A stretch of DNA of 5,433 nt from a bacterium (GTDB lineage: Bacteria; ARS69). The notes under the pieces are model-generated. The model did no database searches, was not told the DNA's origin, and was given only the letters and a program-made list of their open reading frames with translations. The DNA lies in contig JALGZO010000598.1 in NCBI GenBank assembly GCA_025774865.1, positions 1-5,433 on the forward strand, given 5' to 3'. The position numbers and the translations under genes were made by a program. Below are positions 4,679-5,433 of the stretch, piece after piece (the stretch's first letter is position 1; each line of letters starts with the position of its first letter).

Positions 4679-5433
4679 CTAGGACGCGCACCCGCGGGCG
4701 ACCCAGAGCGCGATCGCGGCCCCCACGATCAGGGCGAAGACGAGGCGCCGATTCCCGGGACCCCGGGCGGGCCTCTCGGTTCGTGGGCCGTAGGGCCCCC
4801 ACGAGGCACGGATCACGCCGATATCGCCGGCGAGCTCCTCCGCGCGGTGGACACGGGAGGCGCGGTCGGCCATGAGCGCGCGTGCGAGAAAGCGTCGCAG
4901 CCCCTCCGGGAAGACGTCCGAGATTTCTTCGGGGTCGGGTCGGGCGGGGTCCCGAAACACCGATCCCGCGCCGCCGGCGAACGGATCCCGTCCCGAGAGG
5001 CATTCGAAGAGGACGCGGGCGAGCCCGAACACGTCGCCCGACGGCGAGCCCTCCGGCCGGCCCTCGTCCTCGGGGGCGCGGGCATCACGAGTGGCGAGAA
5101 ACGGCGCGAACCCGACGTGCAAGAGAACCGTCCGACCATCGTCGGAGAGGAGAATCTCGCTCGCGGCGACCGCCCCATGCACGACGCCGGCTCGGTGCGC
5201 TTTCGCGAGACCGGCGCCGACGCTCTTCACGAGGTCCAGCGCTTCGGGAGGGTCGAGCGGCCCTTCGCGCAGCCGCTCGTGCAGACGTCGCCCGTGGTAG
5301 GGCGCCGTCACGATGACGGCTCGATCTTCAATGACCTCGGCCCCGAGCAATCGCGGCAGACTCGTGTGGAACACGCGCCCGAGACTCTGCTTCAGATCGG
5401 AAGGCGATAGTCCGCCGAGACCGCTGCCCGGGC
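4679..5433 (-). CDS. Ser/Thr protein kinase-like protein, catalytically dead (pseudokinase), tail-anchored; 5' end outside the window
   Basis: The frame is open to the right edge (first full codon at 5431), so the true start, glycine-rich loop and ATP-anchoring Lys lie outside. About 250 residues are visible. They follow the protein-kinase fold: an alphaC/beta4-5 stretch, a hinge (A-P-Y-H-G-R-R-L), helix alphaE, then the catalytic loop at about 5179-5153 reading H-G-A-V-A-A-S-E-I where active kinases have H-R-D-x-K-x-x-N-I. The catalytic Asp, Lys and Mg-binding Asn are all replaced. DFG is H-V-G (5119-5111). A-P-E, the subdomain IX Asp (S-G-D-V-F-G-L-A) and the late Arg of subdomain XI are kept, so the fold should persist. 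The activation segment is short. A Pro/Arg linker leads to one hydrophobic helix (about 4747-4694) and only a few residues after it, suggesting a cytoplasmic domain anchored by its C-terminus. ATP transfer is unlikely; a scaffold or allosteric role is inference. The TAG at 4681-4679 ends it. Confidence 0.82.
   Translation of the reverse strand, partial: PGSGLGGLSPSDLKQSLGRVFHTSLPRLLGAEVIEDRAVIVTAPYHGRRLHERLREGPLDPPEALDLVKSVGAGLAKAHRAGVVHGAVAASEILLSDDGRTVLLHVGFAPFLATRDARAPEDEGRPEGSPSGDVFGLARVLFECLSGRDPFAGGAGSVFRDPARPDPEEISDVFPEGLRRFLARALMADRASRVHRAEELAGDIGVIRASWGPYGPRTERPARGPGNRRLVFALIVGAAIALWVARGCAS

Noticed and set aside
4643-5410. A 255-codon open frame on the plus strand opposite the pseudokinase
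   Set aside because: Composition-driven shadow with Arg/Gly-rich sequence and no recognisable domain, while the opposite strand carries clear kinase-fold landmarks.
1-5433. CRISPR arrays, tRNA or rRNA genes, insertion sequences, integrase or attachment sites
   Set aside because: I looked for regularly spaced repeats, cloverleaf-like sequences, transposase motifs and terminal inverted repeats and found none that I could support.

Overview
The window looks like a piece of a GC-rich (about two-thirds G+C by eye), Gram-negative (diderm) bacterial chromosome. The diderm reading rests on an outer-membrane-type beta-barrel protein, a peptidoglycan-binding OmpA-like segment and a lipoprotein with a lipobox. 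The combination of a barrel, carboxypeptidase-regulatory-like repeats and an OmpA domain, a stand-alone histone-fold protein and a eukaryotic-like kinase relative suggests an environmental lineage of the FCB/Eisenbacteria/Krumholzibacteria or delta-proteobacteria-like kind. That placement is inference only and cannot be settled from this window.

Left part (1-2973, minus strand): read 5'->3' on the minus strand, a lipoprotein with a C-terminal SH3-like domain (2973-2185) overlaps by one base (TGATG) a TusA-family sulfur carrier (2185-1943). After a 130-nt gap comes a large exported barrel protein with three CarboxypepD_reg-like repeats (1812-106). Its reading frame stops at a TAG, and the next codon starts an in-frame stretch that is recognisably the beginning of an OmpA C-terminal domain and runs off the left edge. 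A single nonsense codon therefore appears to split one protein.

Middle (3074-4192, plus strand): a complete rlmN, the radical-SAM 23S rRNA/tRNA adenosine C2-methyltransferase, transcribed divergently from the lipoprotein gene across a 100-nt gap. Its last codons form a 10-bp perfect hairpin that also works as a terminator for the genes converging from the right.

Right part (4245-5433, minus strand): a 58-residue bacterial histone-fold protein (GTG start, excellent Shine-Dalgarno) lies 257 nt downstream of a 5'-truncated Ser/Thr-kinase-like gene. The kinase-like product has lost the catalytic-loop Asp, Lys and Asn and the DFG Asp, so it is a pseudokinase, and it ends in a single C-terminal membrane helix.

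The most interesting items are the mini-histone, the tail-anchored pseudokinase next to it and the amber codon dividing the OmpA-type protein. Apart from rlmN the genes do not form a recognisable pathway. The minus-strand left cluster is mainly cell-envelope, and the right-hand pair could link signalling and chromatin only speculatively.
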